This document shows positions 1 through 8,533 of a stretch of DNA of 64,000 nt, one piece after another (position 1 is the first letter of the stretch; each line of letters starts with the position of its first letter). A program made the translations under genes and the position numbers. The stretch lies in NCBI RefSeq assembly GCF_002934625.1, contig NZ_PTJD01000012.1, positions 1 through 64,000 on the forward strand, given 5' to 3'. Source of the DNA: Kineococcus xinjiangensis (GTDB taxonomy: Bacteria > Actinomycetota > Actinomycetes > Actinomycetales > Kineococcaceae). Under the pieces are notes generated by a model. It was not told the DNA's origin. It worked only from the letters and a program-made list of their open reading frames with translations, and made no database searches.

Positions 1-882
1 CATCCACCGGTGCTCGCCGGCGGCGACCCGCAGCCGCACCTCGGCCCGCACCGGCTCCGCACCGCCTGCTTCCAGGCACTGGGAGAAGCGGGCGTTGGCC
101 TCCAGCACGTCCTCGGGGTGCAGCAGGTCCAGGAAGTGCGTGCCGCGCAGCACCTCCGGGTCCGCCCCCCACGCCGACACCGCCGAGGGGCTCAGGTAGG
201 ACAGCGTCCCGTCCGCGCACACCGTCGCCAGCACCTCGTGGGAGTCCTGCACCAGCGCCCGGAACCAGGCCTCCGCGGACCGGACCTCGCACATCAGCGC
301 CCGCCGGTCGTCCTCGGTGCGGGCCAGGGTCAGCAGCGCCAGCATCGCGACGAGGGCCGCGACCAGGGCGACGCCGTGGGAGGCACCCGGCGACAGCGGC
401 GAGTCCAGCAGGCCCAGGTGCACCAGCGCCTCCAGCGCGAGGAGTACCGCTCCGGCGCACCCGGCCACCGGCCGCCACGCCCGTCCGCCCGAGGTGTCGA
501 TGTGGCTGGCGCCGACGACGAGCGCCGCCAGCGGCAGCAGGAACGTCGTGCCCGTGCAGGCGGTCGTGACGCCGAAGAGGACCATCGCGACCGCCATGCG
601 CAGCCAGAGCCGGCCGTCCTCCTCGTCGCCGCCCGCCAGCCAGCGCTGGACCCGGCTCTGCGCCAGGGTCCCCACCAGGCCCCCGGTGAGCAGGAACAGC
701 CAGGCCGGCAGCACGAAGGCGTCCAGGGAGGACAGGAGCAGGGCCACGGGCGCCAGCCCGGCGACCGTCACGGCGAAGGCGGTGGACGGGCGCCGGTCCG
801 GCGCGAACGGCGCGGCGGAGCGGACCGGGCGCCGCCCGGGCAGCGCGCTCGCCGGCAGGCGGTCCTCCCCGCTGCACTGCAC
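1..882 (-). CDS. Membrane PAS-domain sensor, N-terminal part
   Basis: The gene runs off the left edge, so only about 294 N-terminal residues are visible. The GTG start at 882 follows an AGGAGG six bases upstream. After a short cytoplasmic N-terminus, hydrophobic helices fill roughly residues 28-185 (about five or six membrane segments). A PAS domain follows at about 205-294, recognisable by CADGTLSYLSPSAVSAWG and the FLDLLHPEDV motif. The output domain is missing. Given the gene content of the window, GGDEF/EAL or a kinase would be the obvious possibilities, but nothing visible decides between them. It is divergent from the TerD-family gene, with about 180 bp between the two starts. The membrane-sensor assignment is confident; function is open. 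Confidence 0.75.
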   Translation of the reverse strand, partial: MQCSGEDRLPASALPGRRPVRSAAPFAPDRRPSTAFAVTVAGLAPVALLLSSLDAFVLPAWLFLLTGGLVGTLAQSRVQRWLAGGDEEDGRLWLRMAVAMVLFGVTTACTGTTFLLPLAALVVGASHIDTSGGRAWRPVAGCAGAVLLALEALVHLGLLDSPLSPGASHGVALVAALVAMLALLTLARTEDDRRALMCEVRSAEAWFRALVQDSHEVLATVCADGTLSYLSPSAVSAWGADPEVLRGTHFLDLLHPEDVLEANARFSQCLEAGGAEPVRAEVRLRVAAGEHRWM

Positions 883-1065
883 GCCGCACCTCCTGCCGCT
901 CCCGGTGCCGGCTCTGGGCCCGGGGGGGCTCCGGGCCCCCCGGGATCATCGGCGCCCGGGTCCGCGCCCTTGACCGCGCTTGCCCCGTCCGGGCGCCCCC
1001 CGGAATGCTGGGACGGCGGGTCCGCGCGGTCCGCCCAGCAGCTCCCGTCCCCTGGAGGCCCCGCC

Positions 1066-1776
1066 GTGCCCATCGACTACACCCGCCGCCCGAAGCAGCC
1101 GGAGCCGGAGCCGTCGCGTCCCGGCGCCGACGGGGGAGCGGGGACGCCCGGTGGGGTGTCGCTGAGCAAGGTGACGCTCACCAAGGCCGCCCCCTCCGTC
1201 TCGCTGAGCAAGCAGGGCTCCGCCGGCGGCGTCCTGCGCGTCAACCTGAACTGGAACGCCCGCCCGGCCGCGCAGGGCGGGTTCCTCGACAAGCTCCGCA
1301 ACGCCGCCGCCGGACCCGTCGACCTCGACCTCGGCGCCCTCTACGAGTACGCCGACGGCAGCAAGGGAGCCGTGCAGGCCCTCGGTGGCATGTTCGACGA
1401 CCGCCGCGCGCAGCCGATCCTGCGCCTGGACGGCGACGACCGCAGCGGCAGCAGCAGCGGCGGGGAGAACCTCCACGTGGACCTCGGTCAGGCCGCGCAG
1501 ATCCGCCGGGTGCTCGTCTACGCCTTCATCTACGAGGGCGTGCCGAACTGGGCCGCCGCCAACGGGGTCGTGACCCTCTTCCCGGCGAGCGGCCCGCAGG
1601 TGGAGGTCCACCTCGACGAGCACGACCCGCGCTCGCCGATGTGCGCGGTCGCCCTGCTCACGTCCGACGGCCGCGACGTCACGGTGCGCCGGGAGGTGCG
1701 CTACGTGCAGGGCGGGCAGCAGGCCCTCGACGAGGCGTACGGCTGGGGCATGCGCTGGCGCACCGGCCGCAAGTAG
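1066..1776 (+). CDS. TerD-family tellurium/stress protein
   Basis: Encodes a 236-residue protein of the TerD/TerA (calcium-binding stress protein) family. The first 60 residues are a basic, Pro/Gly-rich extension containing SLSKVTLTK and VSLSKQG. The TerD fold follows (about 60-230), with LRVNLNWNAR, DLDLGALYEYADG, a block of acidic residues LDGDDRSG and the C-terminal VRYVQGGQQALDEAYGWGMRW. Members bind Ca2+ and are linked to tellurite, phage or envelope stress. The GTG at 1066 is chosen because GGAGG lies seven bases before it and the family similarity starts soon after. It stands alone here: no TerB, TerC, TerZ or TerE neighbour is visible, so a general stress role is more likely than a complete tellurite operon. 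Confidence 0.85.
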   Translation: MPIDYTRRPKQPEPEPSRPGADGGAGTPGGVSLSKVTLTKAAPSVSLSKQGSAGGVLRVNLNWNARPAAQGGFLDKLRNAAAGPVDLDLGALYEYADGSKGAVQALGGMFDDRRAQPILRLDGDDRSGSSSGGENLHVDLGQAAQIRRVLVYAFIYEGVPNWAAANGVVTLFPASGPQVEVHLDEHDPRSPMCAVALLTSDGRDVTVRREVRYVQGGQQALDEAYGWGMRWRTGRK

Positions 1777-1857
1777 GGGCCGGGCTTGGGCCGGGTGGGG
1801 GCCCAGGTGCCCACCCGGCTCAAGGCGCGCGCCCGCCATGACGATCGTCCCTGGGTG

Positions 1858-4092
1858 ATGACCGAGAGCAGGCGCGCCCCGGCGCTGGTGGCGCTGGCCG
1901 CGCTGCCGTTCGTGGCGTACGCCGCCGTCGTGGTCGTCACCGGGAGCTTCCTCGGCCCCGCGCGGGCGCTGTGGTGGGTGGGGCTCACCGGCGTGCTGCT
2001 GCTCGCGCTGCGCCGCCCCCTGCGCCAGCGCGAGGACCGCCTCGCCTGGTTCGCGGTCGCCGGCGGTGTCGCCGCCTGGTTCGCCGGTGACCTGGTCAAC
2101 GTCTACGGGATCCCGCTGTCGCTGACCGGGCTGCCCTCGGTCGCGGACATGGTGTTCTTCGCCATGTACCCGCTGGTCCTCGTCGCGGCCCTGCGCCTGG
2201 CCCGCCGCTCCGGAGCGCGCGACCGCAGCCGCGGCGCCTCCCTCGACGGGCCCATCGTGCTCATCGGCGGCGCCGCGGTCGCCACCTCCTTCGTCGTGGC
2301 TCCGGTGTGGCCCCACGTCGGCGTCGCGGCCGCGACCATGCCGTTCGCGCTCTTCTACCCGGTCGGCGACCTGGTCATCATCGCCGCCTGCCTGCTGGGG
2401 CTGTGGCGGGCCGGGGGCTACCGCCGCACCGCGCTCGTCGTGCTGGCCACGGGCGTGCTGCTGCTGGGCGCCGGTGACACCCGCTACCTCGTGCGCACCG
2501 TCGAGGGCGGCGGCAAGGACCTCACCTCGGACCTGCTGTGGGCCGCGGCGCTGCTGGCGATGGCCGCGGCCGGTGCGCTGGGCACCCGGGTCGCGGCCCG
2601 CCCCCGCGCGGCCGCCTCCGGCGTGACCCTGTGCTCCGGTCTCGCCGCGACCTTCGTGCTCGTCGTGGCCAGCTGGGCGGACGTGCCGCTGGGCGCCGTC
2701 CTCCTCGCCGCCGTCGCGCTCATCCTGTGCCTGCTGCGTCTCGTCGCCGCGCTGCGGGAGGCCCGCCAGCTCGCCGACGCCCAGCACCGCGCCCTGCGCG
2801 ACGAGACCACCGGCCTGCCGACGGCCCGCGCCACCGAGGAGCGGCTGCGGGAGCTCGTGCGGCAGGAGAAGCCCTTCGCGCTGGTGCTGCTCGACGTCGG
2901 CGGCTACAAGCAGCTGCGCCTGGCGCTGGGGCAGGACCTGGGCACCGAGCTGCTCGTGCAGATCGCGGGCCGGCTCGCCGGTGACGCGGTCTCCGCGGAG
3001 TTCGTCGCCCGCGCGGGGGAGGACGAGTTCAGCGTCCTCGTGCCCCTGCCCGACGAGGACTCCGAGCGGGGCGTGGACCGCGCCGCCGAGCTCGTCCGCT
3101 GCTTCGACGAGTCCTTCGGCCTGGAGGGCATCAACGTCCACGCCCGCGCGACCGCCGGGGTGGCCTCCTTCCCCCGCGACGGCCGGACCGCGGCGGAGGT
3201 GCTGTCGGCGGTGGAGCTGAGCACCTCCTACGGGGCGGCCGGCGGCAAGGAGGTCGCCGCCTACACCCGCGCGATGGAGGACCAGGCCCGCGTCCGGCTG
3301 GCGCTGGCCGGGGAGATCGGCGACGCCTTCGGCGCGGGTGAGGTCATCGCCTACCTGCAGCCGCAGGTGAGCCTGGCCGACGGCCGGATCTGCGGGGCGG
3401 AGGCGCTGGTGCGCTGGCAGCACCCGCGCATGGGCATCCTCACGCCCGACAAGTTCCTGCCCGCCATCGCGCACACCAACCTGATGCGGCGGGTCACGGA
3501 CACGGTCCTGCGCCAGTCCGCCGCACAGGCCGTGGCGTGGCGGCCGTGGGGGATGACGGTGTCCGTGAACCTCGCCCCCTCCGACCTGCTGGACCCCGAG
3601 CTGCCCGATCGCGTCATGCGGATCCTGCACGAGTGCGGGGCGCGGCCGTCGGAGGTGCGGCTGGAGGTCACCGAGGACGCGGTGATGGCCGACGCCGACC
3701 GCATCGCGGAGACCCTCGCGGAGCTGCGCCGCTGCGGCTTCCACATCGCGGTCGACGACTTCGGGCAGGGCCACTCCTCCCTGGCCCGCCTGCGCGAACT
3801 GCCCTTCGACGAGCTGAAGATCGACCGGGCGTTCCTGTGGCGCACCGCCGACCCGAGCCCGGCCGAGACCGCGATCGTGCGCGCGGCGGTCGCCCTGGCG
3901 AAGGACCTGGCCCTGGAGGTCGTGGCCGAGGGCCTGGAGACGCCCGACGCGTGGCACCGGCTGCGGGACATGGGCTGCGACTCGGTCCAGGGGTACTGGG
4001 TGTCCCGGCCGGTGGCGCCGGGGATGTTCGACGCCTTCCGGGCCGAGTGGCCCGAGCGCGCCCCCGTCGCGGGCGCCCACCTGCTCGGCTGA
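1858..4092 (+). CDS. Membrane GGDEF/EAL protein, probable c-di-GMP phosphodiesterase
   Basis: A 744-residue protein. About nine or ten hydrophobic helices occupy residues 10-300 and probably form a sensory membrane module. The GGDEF-like domain (about 320-460) reads GEDEF at 387-391, with the second Gly replaced by Glu, and lacks an RxxD inhibitory site, so cyclase activity is doubtful. The EAL domain (about 490-735) is intact: EALVRW from 515, SVNLAPSDL, EVTEDAVMAD, the DDFGQGHSS loop, FDELKIDRAF and VVAEGLET carry the usual metal and catalytic residues. The likely role is hydrolysis of c-di-GMP, with the GEDEF domain regulatory. ATG 1858 and GTG 1855 are both possible starts. It follows the TerD-family gene by about 80 bp on the same strand. 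Confidence 0.88.
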   Translation: MTESRRAPALVALAALPFVAYAAVVVVTGSFLGPARALWWVGLTGVLLLALRRPLRQREDRLAWFAVAGGVAAWFAGDLVNVYGIPLSLTGLPSVADMVFFAMYPLVLVAALRLARRSGARDRSRGASLDGPIVLIGGAAVATSFVVAPVWPHVGVAAATMPFALFYPVGDLVIIAACLLGLWRAGGYRRTALVVLATGVLLLGAGDTRYLVRTVEGGGKDLTSDLLWAAALLAMAAAGALGTRVAARPRAAASGVTLCSGLAATFVLVVASWADVPLGAVLLAAVALILCLLRLVAALREARQLADAQHRALRDETTGLPTARATEERLRELVRQEKPFALVLLDVGGYKQLRLALGQDLGTELLVQIAGRLAGDAVSAEFVARAGEDEFSVLVPLPDEDSERGVDRAAELVRCFDESFGLEGINVHARATAGVASFPRDGRTAAEVLSAVELSTSYGAAGGKEVAAYTRAMEDQARVRLALAGEIGDAFGAGEVIAYLQPQVSLADGRICGAEALVRWQHPRMGILTPDKFLPAIAHTNLMRRVTDTVLRQSAAQAVAWRPWGMTVSVNLAPSDLLDPELPDRVMRILHECGARPSEVRLEVTEDAVMADADRIAETLAELRRCGFHIAVDDFGQGHSSLARLRELPFDELKIDRAFLWRTADPSPAETAIVRAAVALAKDLALEVVAEGLETPDAWHRLRDMGCDSVQGYWVSRPVAPGMFDAFRAEWPERAPVAGAHLLG

Positions 4093-4249
4093 CCCGCCGC
4101 CGGGGCTGGTCCAGCGCCCGGCTGGTGCGGTGCGGGCGGGGACGTTCGGCCGGGGGCGCGCCGGTGTCGCCCGGCGCAACGTCCCCGCGCCGGGGCCCGA
4201 GCCGCCCCGCGCCGGCCGGGGCCGTGCGGGAACCCCGGGGGCGCCGACG

Positions 4250-4255
4250 TAGCGT
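4250..4255 (+). promoter_or_regulatory. Putative -10 box of the rhtA-like gene
   Basis: TAGCGT fits the actinobacterial TANNNT -10 pattern and ends eight bases before the GTG at 4264. No ribosome binding site lies between them, so a leaderless transcript starting at or near the GTG is plausible. No clear -35 is visible. Confidence 0.35.
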
Positions 4256-4263
4256 GGCCGCTC

Positions 4264-5151
4264 GTGACGAGCGTGCAGGCCGGGACGGACCGGCACGGGC
4301 AGAGCCAGCTGCTGCCGGTGCTGATGGTCCTGGGCTCCTGCGCGTCGGTGCAGGTGGGTGCCGCCTTCGCCGCGCAGCTGTTCCCCGCCGTCGGCCCGGC
4401 GGGTGCGACGACCCTGCGGTTGACGACGGCCGCCGTGCTGCTGATGGTCTGGGTCCGCCCGCGGGTGCGGCACTGGACGCGCCGGCAGTGGGGGCCGGTG
4501 CTCGCGTTCGGCGGGGCGCTGGCGGGGATGAACAGCGCCTTCTACGCCGGGCTGGAGCGCCTGCCCCTGGGCCCGGCCGTCACCATCGAGTTCCTCGGGC
4601 CGCTGACGCTGGCGGCCGTCCTCACCCGCCGCCGCCGGGACCTGCTGTGGGTCGTGCTGGCGCTGGCCGGGGTGGTGCTGCTCGGATTCGGCGGCGGGGA
4701 GGGCGCCACCGCGCTGGACCCCGTGGGCGTCGTCCTCGTCCTCGTGGCGGGGACGCTGTGGGCGGCCTACGTCCTGCTGAGCGCGCGGGTGGGGGCGGCG
4801 GTGCCGGGGCAGTCGGGCCTCGCGGTGGCCAGCGTGGTGGCCGCGGTGCTGGTGCTGCCGGCGGGGGTGGCGACGGCGGGGACGGCGCTGCTGGAGCCGT
4901 GGCTGCTGCTGGCGGGCGCCGCGGTGGGCGTGCTGTCGTCCGTGGTGCCGTACAGCCTGGAGCTGGCCGCGCTGCGCCGGCTGCCCGCCCGCACCTTCGG
5001 CATCCTGCTGAGCCTGGAGCCGGCGGTGGCGGCGCTGGCGGGGCTGGCGGTCCTGGGGCAGGCCCTCGGCCTGCACGCGGTCCTCGCCATCGCGCTGGTC
5101 GTGGTGGCCAGCGCGGGTGCCATGGGGGCGTCCCGCCGGCCGCAGGCCTGA
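4264..5151 (+). CDS. rhtA: EamA-family exporter, RhtA-like
   Basis: Encodes 295 residues with ten predicted membrane segments arranged as two EamA repeats (drug/metabolite transporter superfamily). The similarity to E. coli RhtA, the threonine/homoserine exporter, is unusually close for this superfamily. Shared features are a start with SCASVQVGAAFAAQLFPAVG, then GATTLRL, GGALAGMNSAFYAGLERLPLG, TIEFLGPL and, near the end, SSVVPYSLELAALRRLPARTFGILLSLEPA. The inferred role is proton-driven efflux of threonine, homoserine or other small amino acids. The substrate is not proven. The GTG at 4264 has no Shine-Dalgarno sequence but sits just after a TANNNT box. It is the first gene after the GGDEF/EAL gene on the same strand. 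Confidence 0.82.
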   Translation: MTSVQAGTDRHGQSQLLPVLMVLGSCASVQVGAAFAAQLFPAVGPAGATTLRLTTAAVLLMVWVRPRVRHWTRRQWGPVLAFGGALAGMNSAFYAGLERLPLGPAVTIEFLGPLTLAAVLTRRRRDLLWVVLALAGVVLLGFGGGEGATALDPVGVVLVLVAGTLWAAYVLLSARVGAAVPGQSGLAVASVVAAVLVLPAGVATAGTALLEPWLLLAGAAVGVLSSVVPYSLELAALRRLPARTFGILLSLEPAVAALAGLAVLGQALGLHAVLAIALVVVASAGAMGASRRPQA

Positions 5152-5179
5152 CCGCCCCGCCCCGCCCCGGTCCGCCCGC

Positions 5180-5241
5180 CCGGAAAGGACCCTTTCCGGG
5201 GCCGAAGGGGCGCCTGCACCCACGGAAGGGACCTTTTCCGG
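5180..5241. repeat. Two similar palindromes between rhtA and acs
   Basis: Two copies of a near-identical unit, consensus CGGAARGGACCYTTTCCGGG, lie at about 5181-5200 and 5223-5242. The first is a perfect palindrome with arms CCGGAAAGG and CCTTTCCGG around AC. The second has CGGAA and TTCCG outer arms with wobble pairs inside. The 22 bases between them are not palindromic. They may act as terminators for the exporter gene or belong to a dispersed intergenic repeat family. A T-run is absent. Confidence 0.6.
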
Positions 5242-5294
5242 GCCAGGGCGCAGATGCGGGGGCCGAGCCCAGGGCGCGGCGGGCGCCCGCGCAC

Positions 5295-5300
5295 TAGTGT
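5295..5300 (+). promoter_or_regulatory. Putative -10 box of acs
   Basis: TAGTGT fits TANNNT and lies about 77 bases before the acs ATG, which would give a leader of about 70 bases. No convincing -35 hexamer is visible upstream. It is proposed only because it is the best match between the hairpin repeats and the gene. Confidence 0.25.
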
Positions 5301-5376
5301 CGTGTCCGCCGACGGTGGCGCAGCGGTGCGCCCCCGCGGGATCGCGCAGCGCACCCACGCCGAGAGGACGCGGACG

Positions 5377-7335
5377 ATGACCGATACGCAGTCGCAGCCG
5401 ACGGGTCACGCTCCACAGACCGTCGCCCCCGACCCCGCCTTCGCGGCCGAGGCCGTCGCCTCGGCCGAGCTGTACGAGCGAGCCGCCGCCGACCGCCTGG
5501 GCTTCTGGGCGGAGCAGGCCCGCACCCTGCTGGAGTGGGAGCAGGACTTCACCGAGACCCTGGACTGGTCCGGCGCCCCCTTCGCCAAGTGGTTCGTCGA
5601 CGGGCGCCTGAACGTGGCGCACAACTGCGTCGACCGCCACGTCGAGGCCGGCAACGGCGACCGGGTGGCCATCCACTTCGAGGGGGAGCCCGGCGACGCC
5701 CGCAGCCTCACCTACGCCGACCTCGCCCGGGAGGTGCGCCAGGCGGCCAACGCCCTCACCGCCCTCGGCGTGCAGGCCGGCGACCGGGTCGCGATCTACC
5801 TGCCGATGATCCCCGAGGCGGTCGTGGCGATGCTGGCGTGCGCGCGCATCGGCGCCCCGCACGGCGTGGTGTTCGGGGGCTTCTCCGCCGACGCGCTGCG
5901 CAGCCGCATCGAGGACGCCGAGGCCAAGGTCGTCATCACCTGCGACGGCAGCTACCGCCGCGGCAAGCCGACCACGCTGAAGCCGGCGGTGGACGCGGCG
6001 CTGGCCAAGGGCGCCTCCAGCGTGACCAACGTGCTGGTGGTGCGGCGCAACGGCGAGCAGGTCGACTGGACCGAGGGTCGCGACGTCTGGTGGCACGAGG
6101 CGCTGGCCGCCGCGCCGGAGGAGCACGAGGCGCAGGCGTTCGACTCCGAGCACCCGCTCTTCATCCTCTACACCTCGGGCACCACGGGGAAGCCGAAGGG
6201 CATCCTGCACACCAGCGGCGGCTACCTCACGCAGGCCGCGTACACCTCGCGCAACGTCCTGGACCTGAAGCCGGAGCGGGACGTGTACTGGTGCACGGCC
6301 GACGTCGGCTGGGTCACCGGGCACAGCTACATCACCTACGGCCCGCTGGCCCTGGGTGCGACGCAGGTCGTCTACGAGGGCACGCCGGACACCCCGGACA
6401 AGGACCGGTGGTGGAGCATCGTCGCCAAGTACGGCGTGACGGTCCTCTACACCGCGCCCACCGCGATCCGCACGTGCATGAAGTGGGGCGAGGAGTACCC
6501 CGGCCGCCACGACCTCTCCAGCCTGCGCCTGCTGGGCAGCGTGGGGGAGAACATCAACCCCGAGGCGTGGTCCTGGTACCGCCGGGTCATCGGTGGCGGC
6601 AAGGCCCCGATCGTGGACACGTGGTGGCAGACCGAGACCGGCGGCCACATGATCTCCCCGCTGCCCGGGGTGACGGCTCTGAAGCCGGGCTCGGCGCAGC
6701 AGCCGGTGCCGGGCATCGTGGCGGAGGTGGTGGACGACGCGGGCAACCCGGTCGGGAACGGGGAGGCCGGCTACCTGGTCCTCACCGAGCCGTGGCCGGC
6801 GATGCTGCGCGGCCTGTGGGGCGACCCGCAGCGCTACGCCGACACGTACTGGTCGCGGTTCCCGGGCATGTACTTCGCCGGTGACGGGGCCAAGCGGGAC
6901 GAGGACGGCGACATCTGGCTGCTGGGCCGCGTCGACGACGTCATGAACGTCTCGGGGCACCGGCTGTCCACGGCGGAGATCGAGTCGGCGCTGGTGTCGC
7001 ACCCGAAGGTCGCCGAGGCGGCCGTCGTGGGCGCGACGGACGAGACCACGGGGCAGGCGGTCGTGGCGTTCGTCATCCTGCGCGGCGGCGAGGAGGAGGG
7101 GCCGGAGACGATCATCGACCTGCGCAACCACGTCGGGCAGGAGATCGGGCCGATCGCCAAGCCCAAGTCGATCATGGTGGTGGCGGAGCTGCCGAAGACC
7201 CGCTCGGGCAAGATCATGCGCCGCCTGCTGCGGGACGTCGCGGAGAACCGGGCGACCGGTGACGTGACGACCCTGACCGACGCCGGCGTCATGGACACCA
7301 TCCGGGCGGGCATGTCGAAGTCCACGGAGGACTGA
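5377..7335 (+). CDS. acs: Acetyl-CoA synthetase (AMP-forming)
   Basis: A 652-residue cytosolic enzyme, the usual length for Acs. It converts acetate, ATP and CoA to acetyl-CoA through acetyl-AMP. The A3 nucleotide-binding loop [11 protein letters not shown] is near residues 263-274. [44 protein letters not shown] and the C-terminal [13 protein letters not shown] follow. The last contains the lysine that protein acetyltransferases modify in other Acs proteins. The ATG at 5377 has GAGAGGA about eight bases upstream. In M. tuberculosis acs (Rv3667) is likewise close to ephE and marP, so this gene opens the conserved block. The identification is secure. Confidence 0.97.
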   Translation: MTDTQSQPTGHAPQTVAPDPAFAAEAVASAELYERAAADRLGFWAEQARTLLEWEQDFTETLDWSGAPFAKWFVDGRLNVAHNCVDRHVEAGNGDRVAIHFEGEPGDARSLTYADLAREVRQAANALTALGVQAGDRVAIYLPMIPEAVVAMLACARIGAPHGVVFGGFSADALRSRIEDAEAKVVITCDGSYRRGKPTTLKPAVDAALAKGASSVTNVLVVRRNGEQVDWTEGRDVWWHEALAAAPEEHEAQAFDSEHPLFILYTSGTTGKPKGILHTSGGYLTQAAYTSRNVLDLKPERDVYWCTADVGWVTGHSYITYGPLALGATQVVYEGTPDTPDKDRWWSIVAKYGVTVLYTAPTAIRTCMKWGEEYPGRHDLSSLRLLGSVGENINPEAWSWYRRVIGGGKAPIVDTWWQTETGGHMISPLPGVTALKPGSAQQPVPGIVAEVVDDAGNPVGNGEAGYLVLTEPWPAMLRGLWGDPQRYADTYWSRFPGMYFAGDGAKRDEDGDIWLLGRVDDVMNVSGHRLSTAEIESALVSHPKVAEAAVVGATDETTGQAVVAFVILRGGEEEGPETIIDLRNHVGQEIGPIAKPKSIMVVAELPKTRSGKIMRRLLRDVAENRATGDVTTLTDAGVMDTIRAGMSKSTED

Positions 7336-7515
7336 GGCCGCTCCGGTCGAGGGGGACGTCCGGCCGCCGCCGCGCAGGCGCCGGCCGGCCGGACGCCCCC
7401 GTCCCAGCCCCGCAGCCGGGCCGTGCGAACCGGGCGCGGGCCGCTGCCCAGGACCTCCACGTCCCCTCCGCGTCCGGTGCGCGTCGCGGCCGCGGGCGTG
7501 CGGCATCGTGGAGGG

Positions 7516-8502
7516 GTGGCCGTCTCCTTCCGCCGCGCCGCGTGCACCGCCACCACGGCCGTGCTCGCCGCGGGCGCCCTCACCATCGTCGAGCCCGCAC
7601 TCCTCGGCCTGGCCGGCACCCGCCCCTGGCTCTACGCGGCGGCGTTCCCGGTGCCCCGGGTGCTGGGGCTGGCGGCGGTCACCGTGCTCCTCGGCGCCGT
7701 GGCACTGCGGGCCCGCGGCGCCGCACCGGCGGCCGGCGCCCTCGCGCTGGCCACGGCCGTCAGCGGTGCGGTGGTGCTGCACCGGGGCGCCGGGGCGGGG
7801 GAGCTGCCCGCAGCCGAGGCGGGTGACGTCACGGTGGTCACCGTCAACACCGAGTTCTCCCGTGCCGACGTGCAGGCGGTCGCCTCGCTGGTCCTGCGCA
7901 CCCAGGCGGACGTGGTGACGATGCCCGAGACGACCGCGCGCTTCGCCGGGGAGGTCGCGGCGGCGGTGCGCACCGGCGGCGGCCCGGCCCTGCAGGTCCT
8001 CGCGCACGAGGGCCGGGGGCCGGAGAACACCTCCACCTCCCTCCTCGTCAGCGACCGCTGGGGTCCCTACCGGAAGCTGCCCGCGAGGGAGCTGCCGATG
8101 CGGCTGGGCGCGGTGGCGGCCGTGCCGGTCGCGGGCGACGGCCCGCCGCTGGCCGCGGTGCACCCCTACCCCCCGGTGGGGGAGGGGTTGCCGACGTGGG
8201 AGGCGGAGGGCCTGGCGGCGGTGCGCTGGTGCGAGACGCACCCCGGGGCGCTGGTCGGCGGGGACTTCAACGCCACGCCGGACCACCCGGCCCTGCGCGC
8301 GCTCGGGGAGTGCGTGGACGTGAGCGTCGCCACCGGGACGGGCTCGCGCGGCACCTGGCCCTCCCGGGTGCCGGCGCTCCTGGGGGCGCCGATCGACCAC
8401 GTGCTGGCCGACGCCCGGCGCTGGCGTCCGGTGGCGAGCGCGGTGGTGGACGTCCCCGGCACCGACCACCGGGCCGTGGTGGCCCGCGTCCGCCCCTCCT
8501 GA
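7516..8502 (+). CDS. Membrane-anchored endonuclease/exonuclease/phosphatase-family protein
   Basis: About 328 residues. Residues 1-105 contain three hydrophobic helices, followed by an EEP-superfamily domain (DNase I / phosphodiesterase fold). Visible landmarks are VVTVNTEFSRADV, VVTMPETT (metal-binding Glu), LVGGDFNATPDHPAL, LLGAPIDHVLAD and a final GTDHRAV containing the catalytic His, the expected order of metal and catalytic residues. The active domain probably lies outside the membrane or faces the membrane surface. The substrate could be nucleic acid, a phospholipid or another phosphodiester and cannot be told from sequence. Starts at 7498 and 7516 (both GTG) are possible; 7516 begins at the hydrophobic stretch. 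The gene lies 180 bp after acs on the same strand. Confidence 0.78.
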   Translation: MAVSFRRAACTATTAVLAAGALTIVEPALLGLAGTRPWLYAAAFPVPRVLGLAAVTVLLGAVALRARGAAPAAGALALATAVSGAVVLHRGAGAGELPAAEAGDVTVVTVNTEFSRADVQAVASLVLRTQADVVTMPETTARFAGEVAAAVRTGGGPALQVLAHEGRGPENTSTSLLVSDRWGPYRKLPARELPMRLGAVAAVPVAGDGPPLAAVHPYPPVGEGLPTWEAEGLAAVRWCETHPGALVGGDFNATPDHPALRALGECVDVSVATGTGSRGTWPSRVPALLGAPIDHVLADARRWRPVASAVVDVPGTDHRAVVARVRPS

Positions 8503-8520
8503 GGGCGCCCGGCCCGCTCC

Positions 8521-8526
8521 TACAGT
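8521..8526 (+). promoter_or_regulatory. Putative -10 box, leaderless start of the CDF gene
   Basis: TACAGT fits TANNNT and ends seven bases before the ATG at 8534. This spacing fits a transcript starting at the ATG itself and is the reason for preferring 8534 over the GTG at 8525, which overlaps the box. Confidence 0.4.
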
Positions 8527-8533
8527 GGCAGCC

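Noticed and set aside
1066-1776. Tellurite-resistance operon
   Set aside because: Only one TerD-family gene is present; the other ter genes are absent from this window.
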